Below the pieces are notes generated by a model. That model made no database searches and was not told the origin of the DNA. It worked only from the letters and a program-made list of their open reading frames with translations. From positions 15,810,934 to 15,874,933 of the forward strand of contig JAKGHH010000003.1 of the NCBI GenBank assembly GCA_022828595.1: DNA of 64,000 nt. The letters run 5' to 3'. Position numbers and translations under genes: made by a program. Positions 46,901-58,330 of this stretch are shown in pieces; the first letter of the stretch is position 1, and each line of letters opens with the position of its first letter. The stretch comes from Nelumbo lutea. Taxonomy: Eukaryota > Streptophyta > Magnoliopsida > Proteales > Nelumbonaceae.

Positions 46901-49900
46901 CTGGTAAGGCTTCTTGCACTATTCTTAGAATAGGGACATCGGCAATGGAAGTGAGATAGGACCGGTAAGATGGAGACAAACGATCATAGGATAAGAACTG
47001 TGAGATGTTGTGAGCTGTAGAGGTGGTGCAATGTTGTTTCCCTTTGCGAATGGCAATAGGGAGATCAAGGTCATCCACAAGAGGGGAAGTGGCAACAGTG
47101 AGAGGTATCTCAGTAGGCTCTGGATCTGGAGCCGTAGAAGGAACTAGAGCTGGTCGGGACTGCCGATGACTAGGATCAACATGCCTGCATCGCCTGTGAT
47201 AGACTCTCAACTCCGACTCCCTCTGACCACCCTCACCATTACAACCTTCATTATCCAGTGGAATAGGTAAAGGAACAACCCCACTTCTACCAGCCCCACT
47301 TCCACTCTCACTGCTCTCCCCCTGAGGAGAAACCCTAGGATAATAGGGTGTCTCCTCAAAGAAGGTGGCATCCATGGAGAAACTGTTTCCCTAAAACCAG
47401 ATCATAGCAGCAATAACCCTTTTGAGTTTGTACATAACCAATGAAAATGCATTTGGAGGCCTTAGGTTCAAACTTGGAATGATGAGGCCCGAGAAGCTGA
47501 ACGAAACAGGTACAACCAAAGGTTTTAAGGGGAACAATGAACAACTCCTTGTTTGGATATAGAAGGGAAAAGGGGGTTCTCATATCAAGAACCCGGGAAG
47601 GAACTCGATTAATGAGATAAATTGCCGTGAGGATAGCATCACCCCATAAGCGAATAGGTACATTGGAGGTAAACATAATGCTTCTAGCCACCTCCAAGAT
47701 ATGCCTATTCTTCCTTTCGGCAACACCGTTCTGCTATGGTGTATAAGGGCAAGTGCTTTGGTGACTAACTCCATAGCTAAGAAGGTAGGAGGTCAATGGC
47801 TGAGCAAAGTATTCTTTTGTATTATTAGATCTAAGGACTTTGATTTTGGTCCCAAACTGAGTGAGAACCATCTGATGGAAGTTTTGGGTCAGAGCAGGAA
47901 CCTCATCCTGAGAACGCATAAGGTAGACCCAAGAAAAACGGGTATGGTCATCAATAAACAGTAGAAAATATTTGTACCCACCCATAGAAGAGATATGATA
48001 TGGCCCCCAAACATCAGTATGCACAATATCAAAAGAGGAATTACTCCTTTTATTATTTAAAGAATAAGAGGTTCTACAATGTTTGGCAAACTCACAACTC
48101 TCACACCTCAACTTTGATAACTCAACAGACTCAAATAAAGCAGGAAACAGACTCTTCAAAGACTTAAAAGACAAATGACCTAATCGGTTATGCCAAAGCA
48201 TAACCGAACTCACAGACTGGGAAACAAAAGACTTCTTATCCACTAACTCCTCCCGACGAGAACTCTCTCAAAGCAGATAGATCCCGTTCGTCTCACGGCC
48301 AATCCCAATCACCTTCCTCATCTCCAAATCCTAAAAAACACATCGGTTAGGGAAAAAGGTTACTGAACAGTTCTTGTGTTTGGTAATACTACTAACTGAA
48401 AGCAGGTTAGTATCAAGCTTAGGAACATGCAAGACAAAAGATAAAGAGATAGTACCCGATAGCTTGATGTCCCCCTTGCCCGAAATGGGAACAAGGGAGC
48501 CATCAGCAATGGATACTCTATCTTAGCCAGAGGACAAGTGATAAGAAGTGAACAAAGATGGCAAATTAGTCATGTGGTCAGATGCACCTGAATCTATTAC
48601 CCAGCAGTGGTCAGTATTACCTGGAGCTGAAGCATGGTAAGCTAAGGCTCGAGTACCTGAATGTGCAAATGCAAATGTGGTAGGAGCTGATGGTGACTGA
48701 GATGGCTGAACTGAACTCTCAACTTCCTTTTCCAACTGTATGAGGGCAGCCCGAACAGCAGCTAAAGTCTCTAGGGATGTGTTAGATGAGAATGTTGAAT
48801 CAATGTTCACGGCCACATGAGCATTACCCTTCTTATTTCTTAGTTTTGCTGGGACCAAGTGAGGATGTAGCTTCCAACAAGTATCTTTTGTGTGCTTGGC
48901 TTTCTTGCAATGTTCACATACCAGATCCCGTTTATCTTCCTTCCTCCGGTCCCTTTCTGAATCACCCCCTGGCTTAGGTTTAATAGCTGTCAAGGCTGGG
49001 AAAGAGGGCTGAGGCTGCATCATGACTTTCCTCCTGGTCTTTTCACTCTGCACCAAGGAGTATGCTTGAGAAAGGGTCACACTATCTCTTGTCAATATCT
49101 ATTGTCGCACAATGTCATATTCTGAATTCAAACCAGCCAGAAACTCAAATACTCTATTCGTCTTGATTTGCTTTCTGTGAGTCCGTGCATTTTTGGGACT
49201 CTCACACTCAAGGGTCTCTAGATGGTCAATCTCATGCCACAAGGATTTTGAGGTAGAGAAGTAGACAGAAACTGGCTTATCTCCTTGTTTAAGGCTATTC
49301 ACCTCACACTTCAGTTCATAGGCTCTGGCAACATTAAGGGGTTGGGAATATGTTTCTTTCACAACATCCCATATCTCTTTGGCTGTCTTTGTCCACAAGT
49401 AATTGTGGTTGATATGTGGCTGCATAGAATTACACAGCCACGCCATAACCAAATAGTTCTCTTGAACCCACTTGGTGTATGTTAGGTCCTCCTTGGAAGG
49501 TTCTTTCACATCTCCCAAGAGGTAACCCAGTTTTCCCCTTTCTCCAATAGCCATCATGGTTGATTGAGCCCACTCCAAATAATTTGATCCATCAAATCTC
49601 ATAGTTGTAATCTGAAACCCGGTTTCAGATACACTACCATAACTGTGGTCTCCAAAACTACTTTCTCCCTGACCCTTAAACCCATCTTTGATCAAGATTC
49701 AGTGGCTACAAACTGTTAGAGTCACTATACCAGAAAACAAAGTCAAACAAGCAGGTCTGAAAACTGATCCGAAACCAACACAAATCTGATCTGATCTGAT
49801 CTAAAACCAACCCAAATCTGATATGAAATCAATCAGCATGCACAGTACCGGGCAGCCTGTCAATCTGAGATGCTATTTTCTGAAATCACTACTGTGGGGC

Positions 49901-52900
49901 CCATTATTGTGAGAGCAAAATTAGGGTTTCAACTGTGGGTCTGAAATAAGTGCTCAGCTGCACTCTCCAAGCAATCCGCACAAGTGGGACTTGTCGTAGG
50001 GCAATATGAAACCCTAAAAACTAATCACCTCTAAGAGGGAAGGGGTTCGGCCCAACAGTCAACCCTAGAAATAGACTTGAACACAGTTCGACCCCTACTT
50101 CTAGATAGGTCCAACCTATCTCGACTGATTGCAGTCTCTGAAACTCAATAATAAAAAAAAAAAACTTACTTATGTACCTCGGTTTACCGTCTTATAGGGT
50201 TACCTGAACCCTAACCTTCGCTGCTTCTTCCTGATTACCAACTCTCTGCAAGCTGCAGCAAGTCTTCAACTGATGCGAACCTCCCCTGGTAATCTCCAAG
50301 ATTCAGCCACCGAATACTTCTTCAAAGCTTCCAGCCCTAGCTAGTCCTCATGTGGTCGGCTGGACTAGAAACACATGAGAAGCCCTGGATAGGCTCTGAT
50401 ACCAAGTAGAAGATCAAGACTATAATCAGTCTTGAATCCTAATAGGTTTTAGGTTTACAAAACAGAAGAAAAAGAGAGAAAAGGAGAGAGAATAGAAGAG
50501 AAACAGGAGAACACAAGTGGTTGAAAGGAAGGACAGATTCTTACTGATCTGCCGCCGCCACTTTCTTATTATTTATAGGTTATGTTTAGTACATAATGGA
50601 AATGACGCATCTGCCCTTAGTACTAACACAATAAATAAAGTAAATAAAAGCTGAAATAAATAACAATTGAACTAACAAACTGACTCAAACTGACACTACT
50701 ATAACTGGAACAAATAACTACACATGCTGTCCTACGAACACAGTGGGGACCACTGCAGTGGGGCCCACATCAGTGTTCTCTACAAAAATGATAAGACACA
50801 AATATCATGACATCAAGCAAACAATGTCCAGCACCAAAAGATGGGTAATACAGAGAGCTGCCAAAAAAAGTCAAGAAAACCAAACAAATATGACTTGTCC
50901 ATACAATTTAACCTTTTATTGCAGAGCTTTTAAGGCCCATCTAATTTGAAATTTCTTCATATTTTGTGGTTGTTATCAATGGACAATATATTTACAGGCA
51001 GTCAAATACTATGACTAATAATAAAGCATTTTCAAATGAGTCATGCAGAAAAATAGACAGCATAAATACAGGTATGGATGGACAAGCCCTAACCTCCAAA
51101 AGGAAGTTCACAATTAAGAAAAGGTCATTCCTGATAGAAGCAAGGCTGTACACTAAGTATAACATGTTTAAACAAATTACTAGAATTAAAAGCCCTGAAG
51201 TTTTGAAAGTTGTACCAGTCATGATATATGCCAATCAACCCTCTTTCGTATATAACACCAAGAGTGTTCTTCTCTGAGATAGTGGGAACAACATTCATAA
51301 CCCATAATTTGGGAGATTCTAGTGCAGCTGCAAAACTCCCTAAACCAGCATTCATATCCATTATGTTGCGATACCTTCCTGAGTCGATAATCTTATTGAT
51401 TTTCTTATAAGCTTTTACATGCTTCCTCCATAATTTGTTGTCATCCAAGTATGTGTCAACAGAGACTCCAGGGACAGATCCACTAGCTATTCTGGGAGGG
51501 ATAGCATTAAGCCTCTCTGGAAAAGGCTTCAGCTCTCTTCCAGAAACTTCATCTCCACTCTCAACATCGGGATAGGGAGTTATGCATGCCTCCATCTTCT
51601 TGTACCTAATACATGGACAAAAAATAAGAGTTATACAAAAGGACAAAAAAGAATGTCAAATGGAAACAAGGTTCAACAGAAAAAAAAAAAAAAAAAGTCA
51701 AAGCCTTCAATAGTAAAATAAAAGCTGCTCAAGAAACTTGCCACAATTCAGCCATAGATCAATATAAAAAACGCTTGGATTTGAAGTTCACAATACAAAA
51801 GGTTAGGCTTTAAGAGGGGAAACTCTAGCTCAAGAAACAGGAACCATGCACACACACACACATATACAATGATTGGCCACTTGAGTCAAATGTGTATATA
51901 TATTATATATATATTGATCAGCGTGTATATATATATATATATATATATATAGATAGATAGATAGATAGATATATATAGATATACACATATATAGATATAT
52001 ATGCACACACACACACACACGCACAATGGTTGGCCACTTGAGTCAGATAAAGACAACATGCACAAAGCCAGGTCTCAGGTCATTTTCCATCGTAACTATC
52101 AAGTATCAACTGCATGATTGATGCAAAGATATTGAATCAATGAAAGAACATGGAGAAGCAAATCAGTTTTCCAATATGTTCCACTCTCAGATGGTGTTAA
52201 ACCTTAGAAAATGTGCTGCATACAGTAATTGAGCCCTCCACCAATATGTTTTACTCCCAAAGAGTGTTTAAACCTCAAAATTTTCCATACCTTGGTTGAA
52301 CTTCTTGCTAAAAGACATGGTAAATGTAGGTTTTTGTGGGTGAATACCATACAAAAAGGGTTCAAAAAACCCTTTTGAAAGAAATACTTGAAGCAAAATA
52401 AAATAACCTACTATTGTCATTTTCATAACTCTGCCAGTGTGAGCTTCTTAAACTGCTGGTCCCAAGCCCAGATAGAGGAGGGTTAGGTCAAGTTGGTAGC
52501 CAGCACTAGAACTTTTTGCCAAATTCTTATGATCATGGATGGTGATGATGTTATCTTCATAGCTTAACTTCAATAATAGCTAAAGTTGACACAAATGGAT
52601 ACAATTGTTTCTCGGAAGTATCCTATTATTTGGCTAGCTATCATCCAACAAGTTGGTATAGCAGTTGGATTACAACAGCAGACACTTACCAGACATCATC
52701 TGCACTTGTGGATTCACACATATTAGCATGGGAGTCATCTTGTTTCCCACGACAGGAGTCAGCATTTAAGCTCTTTCTCCAAATGGCAATTTCACCCTTC
52801 TCATGTGTCTTTTCCCAGCAAAGGAGTTTGGCAATCTCTTCAATTTTTCTCTGTTCCTCCTCAAGGTCTTCCTTGGTACGTTGCCATGCTTGGTAATTGT

Positions 52901-54327
52901 TTTTCCAATTAATTGGAGGACCAGAAAGCACCCAGTAACCCCCGGGTCTAAGAACTCGATCTACTTCCATCATGTACATTCCATCTGCAAAGTAAGAAAC
53001 CCACGGGAAATTGTGAGAAGTAGTTGCTTGCCAATGTGACTGATACAATCGTTTTGATAATATCTAAAAATTAAATGATTTTGGTGAAATGCTTGGTAAA
53101 ACTTTACAATTCAACCATCAAATATTAGTAGTTTTCAAGTGTAAATGTTCATCCTTTCAAACAAGCATTGATTACTAAATACGTATATATCCTCACCATT
53201 TGCTCCCCATGGAATCAAGCAGCGAGAACAGTGAGCCATATCAAAGGCTCTAGATGGATATGACAGTTTTATGGTTCCAAGCACACCAATAACTGCAGGC
53301 ACACCTCTCTCTAAAGCAAATTGAACTTGCGCTTCATGTGAATCTCTTGGTGCAAATGACATGGCTATGACATTCCTTTTCAAAAGGTATGCACCCCAAC
53401 TTGCAACCTGAGCATGATATTCAGTTTTTAGTGGATCAACTAAGACAGTGGAGTAACATGATCTGTAAATAACTAAAAAGGGCTTTAAAACATGATAGGC
53501 TCCATTTGAAACAACTCCAAAAAATATAATAAAACAAAATAATCACATAGCATGGTCTTGACAAATGGCATCTAAAAGAGAAGGGGGAAATAAGTGAGAT
53601 TCAAATAATAATAAAATATGCAAGTTACGTGGGTCAAGTGAAATATTGTAGAACAAATTTAGTAGGTAATTCAGAGAATCCAACATACCCCACAGCCAGT
53701 ATCCAGTGCAGTTCTCACAGTCCCATTTTGAATTGGGATCACAGAAGCAAGTTGATCAATATATGCATCTGCCCCTTGAGGAAACTGTGTTCCTCCACCT
53801 GGAAATCTAAAAACATTTCCCTCATACTGAATCCAGTTCTGGACAGCCTTCTCAACCGTCAAGCTCTTATATGGCACATTGGCATAGGGCACATAATCAC
53901 GACTCTTTGGCCAAGGAAAGGGTGTAACATATCCTTTTGGTGCTGGAATAAGACAATGCAGTTTCTTTTCCTCTGGAGGACAATGTCTTTCTCTATAGAT
54001 CATATTTTGCCTAGGGAAGGTCATAGCCCGCCTTTGATCTTGGCAGGGAGTGTAATCAATATAGCGAGCACCACATGACTTGAAAACTTCAGCTTTTGAT
54101 TGATCATCAATTACCCCAGCTTCACCAGTGTGGTGGGTCTCAAAATTCAAATTTGCAAGGACACTGCAGTCTGTTTGCTTGGTGATCTCCACAGCTATAC
54201 TGTCACCCTTCCCAAAACCACTTTTCTGCCATGCTCCCAAAATATAAAAGAAACAGCACAAACCAACCACAATGAATATAGATACAGAGCTCCGAGTCCT
54301 GCTGTCAGCTGAGTTTATTTTAGCCAT
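43915..54327 (-). CDS. PMT18: Golgi-type methyltransferase, PMT15-18 group (DUF248/Methyltransf_29)
   Basis: Six coding exons join to 1848 bases (615 aa): 54327-53689, 53407-53197, 52984-52690, 51605-51216, 44619-44542 and 44149-43915. All junctions are GT-AG with matching phase. The family are type II Golgi proteins with two SAM-methyltransferase lobes, tied to homogalacturonan (pectin) methylesterification. The protein has a short cytosolic tail and one membrane span at residues 14-32 ([19 protein letters not shown]). Then come [39 protein letters not shown], the SAM-binding motif [14 protein letters not shown] (about 209-222), [27 protein letters not shown], the second-lobe [30 protein letters not shown], and [18 protein letters not shown]. 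The length is close to Arabidopsis PMT15-18 (about 630-640). Intron 4 (44620-51215) is 6.6 kb because it holds a Copia element. The symbol marks the closest group; the exact orthologue is uncertain. Confidence 0.93.
45008..45012. repeat. Copia target-site duplication (left)
   Basis: AAAAT, repeated at 50785-50789, immediately outside both LTRs. Confidence 0.88.
45013..45392 (-). repeat. 3' LTR of the Copia element (380 bp)
   Basis: On the minus strand it runs TGTAGAGAACACTGATG to GATCTTCTACT. It matches the LTR at 50405-50784 at 367 of 380 positions by my reading, with no length difference. The 3' terminus is CT rather than the canonical CA in both copies. Confidence 0.96.
45393..45411 (-). 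other. Polypurine tract (PPT)
   Basis: Minus strand CTCCCAACTTGAGGGGGAG directly precedes the TG of the 3' LTR, matching the usual plant Copia PPT (CTTGAGGGGGAG). Confidence 0.92.
45420..47375 (-). pseudogene. Copia pol: reverse transcriptase and RNase H region, broken
   Basis: A linker after integrase ([12 protein letters not shown] at 47375) leads, after a frameshift near 46850, into the RT start ([20 protein letters not shown], then [24 protein letters not shown]). An in-frame TAG (about 46564-46566) stands where the family has VYM preceded by Glu. The frame resumes at 46557 with [25 protein letters not shown], the catalytic block [22 protein letters not shown] and [15 protein letters not shown]. 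RNase H follows with [20 protein letters not shown] and [17 protein letters not shown] at 45556 interrupts HIEVD. The remaining C-terminal stretch to about 45420 is also interrupted. The domains are complete in order but not translatable as one protein. Confidence 0.93.
47356..48243 (-). pseudogene. Copia pol: GAG-pre-integrase and integrase core, broken
   Basis: The zinc-binding HHCC segment ([10 protein letters not shown] then [10 protein letters not shown]) is followed by the integrase core: [34 protein letters not shown] and [11 protein letters not shown]. The family has RSDN at this last block, so the second catalytic Asp is replaced by Asn. A TAG at about 47731 interrupts the [12 protein letters not shown] block. 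The frame resumes as [20 protein letters not shown] to [20 protein letters not shown] and shifts frame near 47390. Integration activity would be lost through both the active-site change and the breaks. Confidence 0.92.
48523..49695 (-). pseudogene. Copia gag and protease region, interrupted by a stop
   Basis: Gag (UBN2-type) starts at 49695: [51 protein letters not shown]. It is cut by one in-frame TAG (49096-49098) before [20 protein letters not shown]. The CCHC knuckle [14 protein letters not shown] and the aspartic protease signature [12 protein letters not shown] follow. The frame then ends in a TAA after SSG (48520-48522), inside the protease, with further stops downstream to about 48250. 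Confidence 0.92.
50392..50404 (-). other. Primer-binding site (tRNA-Met type)
   Basis: Minus strand TGGTATCAGAGCC directly follows the 5' LTR end. This is the common plant Copia PBS, complementary to the initiator tRNA-Met 3' end. Confidence 0.93.
50405..50784 (-). repeat. 5' LTR of the Copia element (380 bp)
   Basis: Same length and ends as the LTR at 45013-45392. It is followed on the plus strand by the AAAAT target duplication at 50785-50789. Confidence 0.96.
51850..52045. repeat. Compound microsatellite in PMT intron 3, with a duplicated flank
   Basis: Runs of CA, TA, TAGA and CA units (about 51850-52022). A 23-base flank resembling ACAATG(A/G)TTGGCCACTTG occurs at 51866 and again at 52023, so a unit of about 157 bases containing the repeats has duplicated. 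Confidence 0.9.
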
Positions 54328-54333
54328 GATGCA

Positions 54334-55700
54334 CCTGAATTAATTTAAAAATTAATTCAGTATAGTTATGTAGATTGTAGACTGGATGAAAGAGTAACAA
54401 TTCAAAGGAACAAGTACCCAGGGCATGCATGTTGAACAAAGTTAAATTATCATTAAATTAGACGTACTGCCAAGAAATCACATACAGGTTTGGTTAAATT
54501 AGTTCAAGCAAACAAACAAAGAAGCGCTTTTTTATTGGTTAAAAATAAGTGTTTTTCATCCAACACCTTTTTTTCTCGAAAGAATTTTTTTCCTCCAAAA
54601 AAATGAGATGAGATCAGCCCCCGACCTTGCGTTTTGAAATTTCACCCTAACTAAAAGTGCAAAATACTTGCTTTGGAAGCTAAAAAGTTTAGAAAACCAT
54701 GTTCAAAAGACAGGGCGTAAACACTTAAACTAACACCCGTATCCAAGAACGCACAAGCGTACCTCAATCGCAATTTCACTTCTGTAGCCCCATAACATTA
54801 TATCTTTCAGATGTGATAGGTACATCAGATTTCAGAGATAAAGAATCTTACTTGATTCGGGAAAAAAAGCCAAGATCAAGTAAAAGACATGCCAATACAG
54901 TAACAATAGCCCTCCGTAGCAGTAAAGGAAGTCGAAGAGAAGAATCGATTTTATATTCTTCCGGTATAAATACGTTAGTTTTCAATTCTTTCTTCCCTTT
55001 TAACTGATTTCAAGCTTAAAGCTGAAAATTATTTGAAGAAGCTACATCGAGTCGTAAAGAAACTAGAATCTACATATATTTTTCCTGCAAGATCTCGTCA
55101 TAATAAGGCAAATCTAGCATAGGTAAGAACAACTAAGCTAGAGAAAAACGAAAAGAAACTAAATTTAAACGTAACAATAAAACTAGCAAAAAAAACCATG
55201 TAGCCACCACAGATTTAAGTCGGAAGAACTCAAATACGGACTTAGGCAACTAAACTTCGACAAAAACATCATATTTGCATCAAATCCAGAAAAAAAAAGA
55301 GATCGGGAGAGAGCAAAGAAATGAAAAAAAAAAAAAAAAAAAGAAGCGCCAAGAAACAAAAGAATCAGGCCAACAATCAAGAATCGAGAAAGAAAGAATA
55401 TCTGCTGCTAAAATCCAGATCCCTTACCAGTCTCGGAAGGAGAAGGCAGAACCAACTCCAGATCTTAAGAAAACCACAGTAAATTAAGCCTTGGTCATTT
55501 CATTTACGAACGTTTCTCCACTCCGTACCAAGAACAAAAGACTCAAAGCAAAGCAGGTAACTAAAAACAGAGAGGGTAATCGACGTCACCAGACTGAACT
55601 GAACAAAAATGAATTTCCGCAGCCCGGAGGAGGCTAGCGTAGTGTTGCATAACTATAATTCTGCAAGAGGATGATGAAAGAGATTTCTGAGAGAGACGCG
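54334..55700 (-). other. Probable 5'UTR exons and 5'UTR intron of the PMT gene
   Basis: On the minus strand an acceptor TTAATTCAG lies 7 bases upstream of the ATG, at 54335-54336. A strong donor ACTG|GTAAGGG sits at 55427-55428. I infer a 5'UTR intron of about 1.1 kb (54335-55427) and a leader exon from about 55700 down to 55428, including a GA/CT-rich stretch at 55680-55720. The transcription start is not determined. Confidence 0.5.
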
Positions 55701-57170
55701 CCTCTCTCTCGGCTCTCGTTACTACTTAACTAGTAATCGCAATAATAATACCCGTGCGACATGGAAATGGAATATCTAGGTTTTTCCCTTTTTTCCATTG
55801 TTAGTTTATTTATTCTTATTATTTTAATTATTGTTTTTCCGCGTATGGGAAATTATTGTTGGCCACCCACACACAACTCGAGTAAGTATTGCTCCTTTTA
55901 GGATCAGGCCACAATGATATCGTTTGGGATCTAGATTTTTAACTTATTTCTGGATAAGAAAATAAATAGACGTGAAGAATGAAGATGTTAGATTTCATAA
56001 ATCTATAAATTGTTTTAATTTTCTTTTTCCGCGTAACAGCGTAAGGCATAAAATTATTTTTAGTTTACCAAAAGGGAAAATCTATGAATTTATTATTTTT
56101 TATTTTTTATTGCCTTCTGTGAATCAGACGGTTACGAACAATTGTAAGTCGAGGTTCCGATCAACGGTTGATTCTTAAAGTTGGGGCCCATTGTCACTAT
56201 CGTCGCAGCTGGAGATGTCAGTGTCTTTTGCATTATGATGGTAGGGAGTGGAACAGGATTCAGACCGTCCAAAGCCCCTTCGAACAACCATGATAGCCTT
56301 GAATTGAGAATATCTCTCATAAAGCACAGAAGTACGGAGATGTTCCGATGCAAGGTTGTAAAGATTGTTCGAATGCTACTGACTAAAGCCGATCTCGGAG
56401 GGAGCAAGTTTTAATTTATCATTGGTTTCGCAGCTCGCTGAACAACCAAAGCGGTCAGCTAATCCGAATTCCTTTGTGTCAATGGTTTTAACTTGCATGA
56501 AGTTTCATCATTTTATTCTCTTACAGTACAGACACGCAAGTTTGATTATGTCAACAACAATGTCTCTTCCCAGTTCCTCTCTCTATTCAGAGTGAGAAAG
56601 CGGTTATTAGTCAGAATAATGTTGGAGCAATGAAACTATGAAAAGGATGTTCGCAAATATAAACGATTTTGTTTTTCAAAACAAAAAAACAACTGTTACA
56701 CCAACAAAATCCTCTCTCCCTTTCTCAGTTTTTTGGGTTGTGGCAGGGGTATATAGTTTTTGTTTGCTTTCAGAAACTGGGTGGATAGATTTGTTTAATC
56801 TAATTTATTAATTTCCTGTCTGAACTTCAAGTGGTGTTACTGGATCGACTCTTACCTGCATTGGATTCTACTAATCTTGCATATTGTAACTTCAAGCACC
56901 CAACGTTGGTTTATTCACCATTATTTTCATTTCCAAGCACTGATGTTAGCCACCCTCCCAAAGAAACAAGATCAGAAATTCTGTGTAACTGCTGAGAATA
57001 TTAATAATAACCCAGAGAGAACTCTGCTCTTTTTTGACACCTGAATTGCTACTGACCCATGGCTTCACAAAAAATCCCCAGAGAAACATCATCCTACATG
57101 TCTTGTGCCACAAATTGTTCTATGAAGTCTAACTCAAATACTTCACCTCAATCTTATCTAAATTCCCTAA
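55701..57170. other. Intergenic, PMT promoter side
   Basis: It presumably holds the PMT promoter (minus strand) just above 55700, though no convincing TATA box is placed. The overlapping frames at 56132-56414 on both strands resemble nothing I recognise. Confidence 0.4.
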
Positions 57171-57282
57171 GGCTCAGTTTGGAAGAAGTACAAATACAAA
57201 TATGTACCTCATATTTTGTATTATTTTGTATGCATTTACAACACTATACATATTCGTATTTGTACTCCTTCCAAACTGAGCC
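57171..57282. mobile_element. PIF/Harbinger (Tourist-like) MITE, 112 bp, near-perfect TIRs
   Basis: Left GGCTCAGTTTGGAAGAAGTA and reverse-complemented right GGCTCAGTTTGGAAGGAGTA. The match extends to about 33 bases with two mismatches. TAA flanks both ends (57168-57170 and 57283-57285). The TIRs cover more than half the element. Related ends occur at 21063-21581. Confidence 0.92.
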
Positions 57283-58149
57283 TAACAGTAACAGTAGCTC
57301 GCTGCTGCTATGTTGTATACCCTTCCACTTATCTCCAAGTACAAGCCATTAGTCTGTTAGTTCCTTTGCTTCCCCACAGAGAGCTTCCTACCAGGGCCAG
57401 GATCTACAATGACTGGCTGTACTCTGACAGTTGGATTGGTTTAATATGGTCTGTTTCTCTTTCATCAGGTGGCTTTAGCACTTTGTTCCCTGGTTCTAAT
57501 TCCGAGGCTTCATCTTCATTCACCAGTCACCACCACCTGCAAAAGGACCAACATAACCTACTTAAAGATTCAAGTCTATGACCTGGACAGTAGGACCGTT
57601 TGACCGCCTGGTCCGAACAGATAACTCGTTGCAATTTAAAAAAATATAAAAAGACAATTAAAATAAGTAAAAGTCAAAAACCATTGTCCAGGTCGATCAG
57701 GTTGATGATCGACTGCCCAGGTTAGACTGGGTCAGGGGTGATCAAACCATTGACCCAGAAACCAATGGCCAAAGCGGTTCCGTTCTAGATCCGGGTCCAT
57801 TTTTAAAACATTGATGCACAGTATTTTTTCATATTGCAGACATTCATTTCCCTTGTTTGGCAGCGAATCTTCTAAATCGTTTGTTGATCAGTATGTTCAC
57901 TATTTGAGCTAGTTTCCTTCTCTCAAAATGTGTTTATACTGCCATGGATGTTGCTTATCAATTTTCTCCAGCCCATAATCACAAAAGTTTCCTTACATTA
58001 TAATGTCCCTGTATTTTAATGACTTTCCTGACTTTAAAACTTGATGTAGGAGGGCTAGCAATTTAACATTTGTTGAATCCCTTGACCCTCAAGAGTCCAG
58101 ATCCCAAGTACAAAGCCAATATCAGACCACTGCAGCCCCTAATTACACT
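57283..58149. other. Intergenic, decayed repeat
   Basis: About 57583-57813 contains GACC/CGGT-rich text ending TTTTTAAAACATTG, resembling the blocks at 23067-23170 and 24265-24365. No gene. Confidence 0.4.
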
Positions 58150-58330
58150 AATTAAAAAAAGGAAAGAATGTTGTCCCTAATCACCTTACCTATTCTCGAC
58201 CTCCCTGGATTATCCATACAGCTTCCATCAAAGTCTAACTCAGTAAAATTCACTATTACTGACAAATTGGGACTAATTGTGCTAGGGATCTGGTTAGGTG
58301 TATGTTTTGGGGGTGGTGTACTTTGGGTAG
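58150..58330 (-). mobile_element. Short LINE RNase H fragment
   Basis: The minus strand reads VIVNFTELDFDGSCMDNPGR followed by SRIGKVIRD, matching the start of plant LINE RVT_3 RNase H (K-x-N-x-D-G-S...G-x-G-x-V-x-R-D). Isolated and without boundaries. Confidence 0.6.

Larger units (their letters stand above)
45013..50784 (-). mobile_element. Copia (Ty1-type) LTR retrotransposon, complete in structure, coding-dead
   Basis: A 5772-bp element lies in intron 4 of the PMT gene, in the same orientation as the gene. It has two 380-bp LTRs, a 5-bp target duplication, a tRNA-Met-type primer site, a polypurine tract and a gag-protease-integrase-RT-RNase H order, which defines Copia. Thirteen LTR differences (3.4%) indicate a fairly recent insertion. 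The coding region has at least four in-frame stops and about two frameshifts, so it cannot make its own proteins. Splicing of the host intron must tolerate its presence for PMT to function. Confidence 0.97.

Noticed and set aside
56132..56414. Opposed frames of 91 and 77 codons
   Set aside because: Open on both strands with no family resemblance; likely chance in a GC-richer patch.
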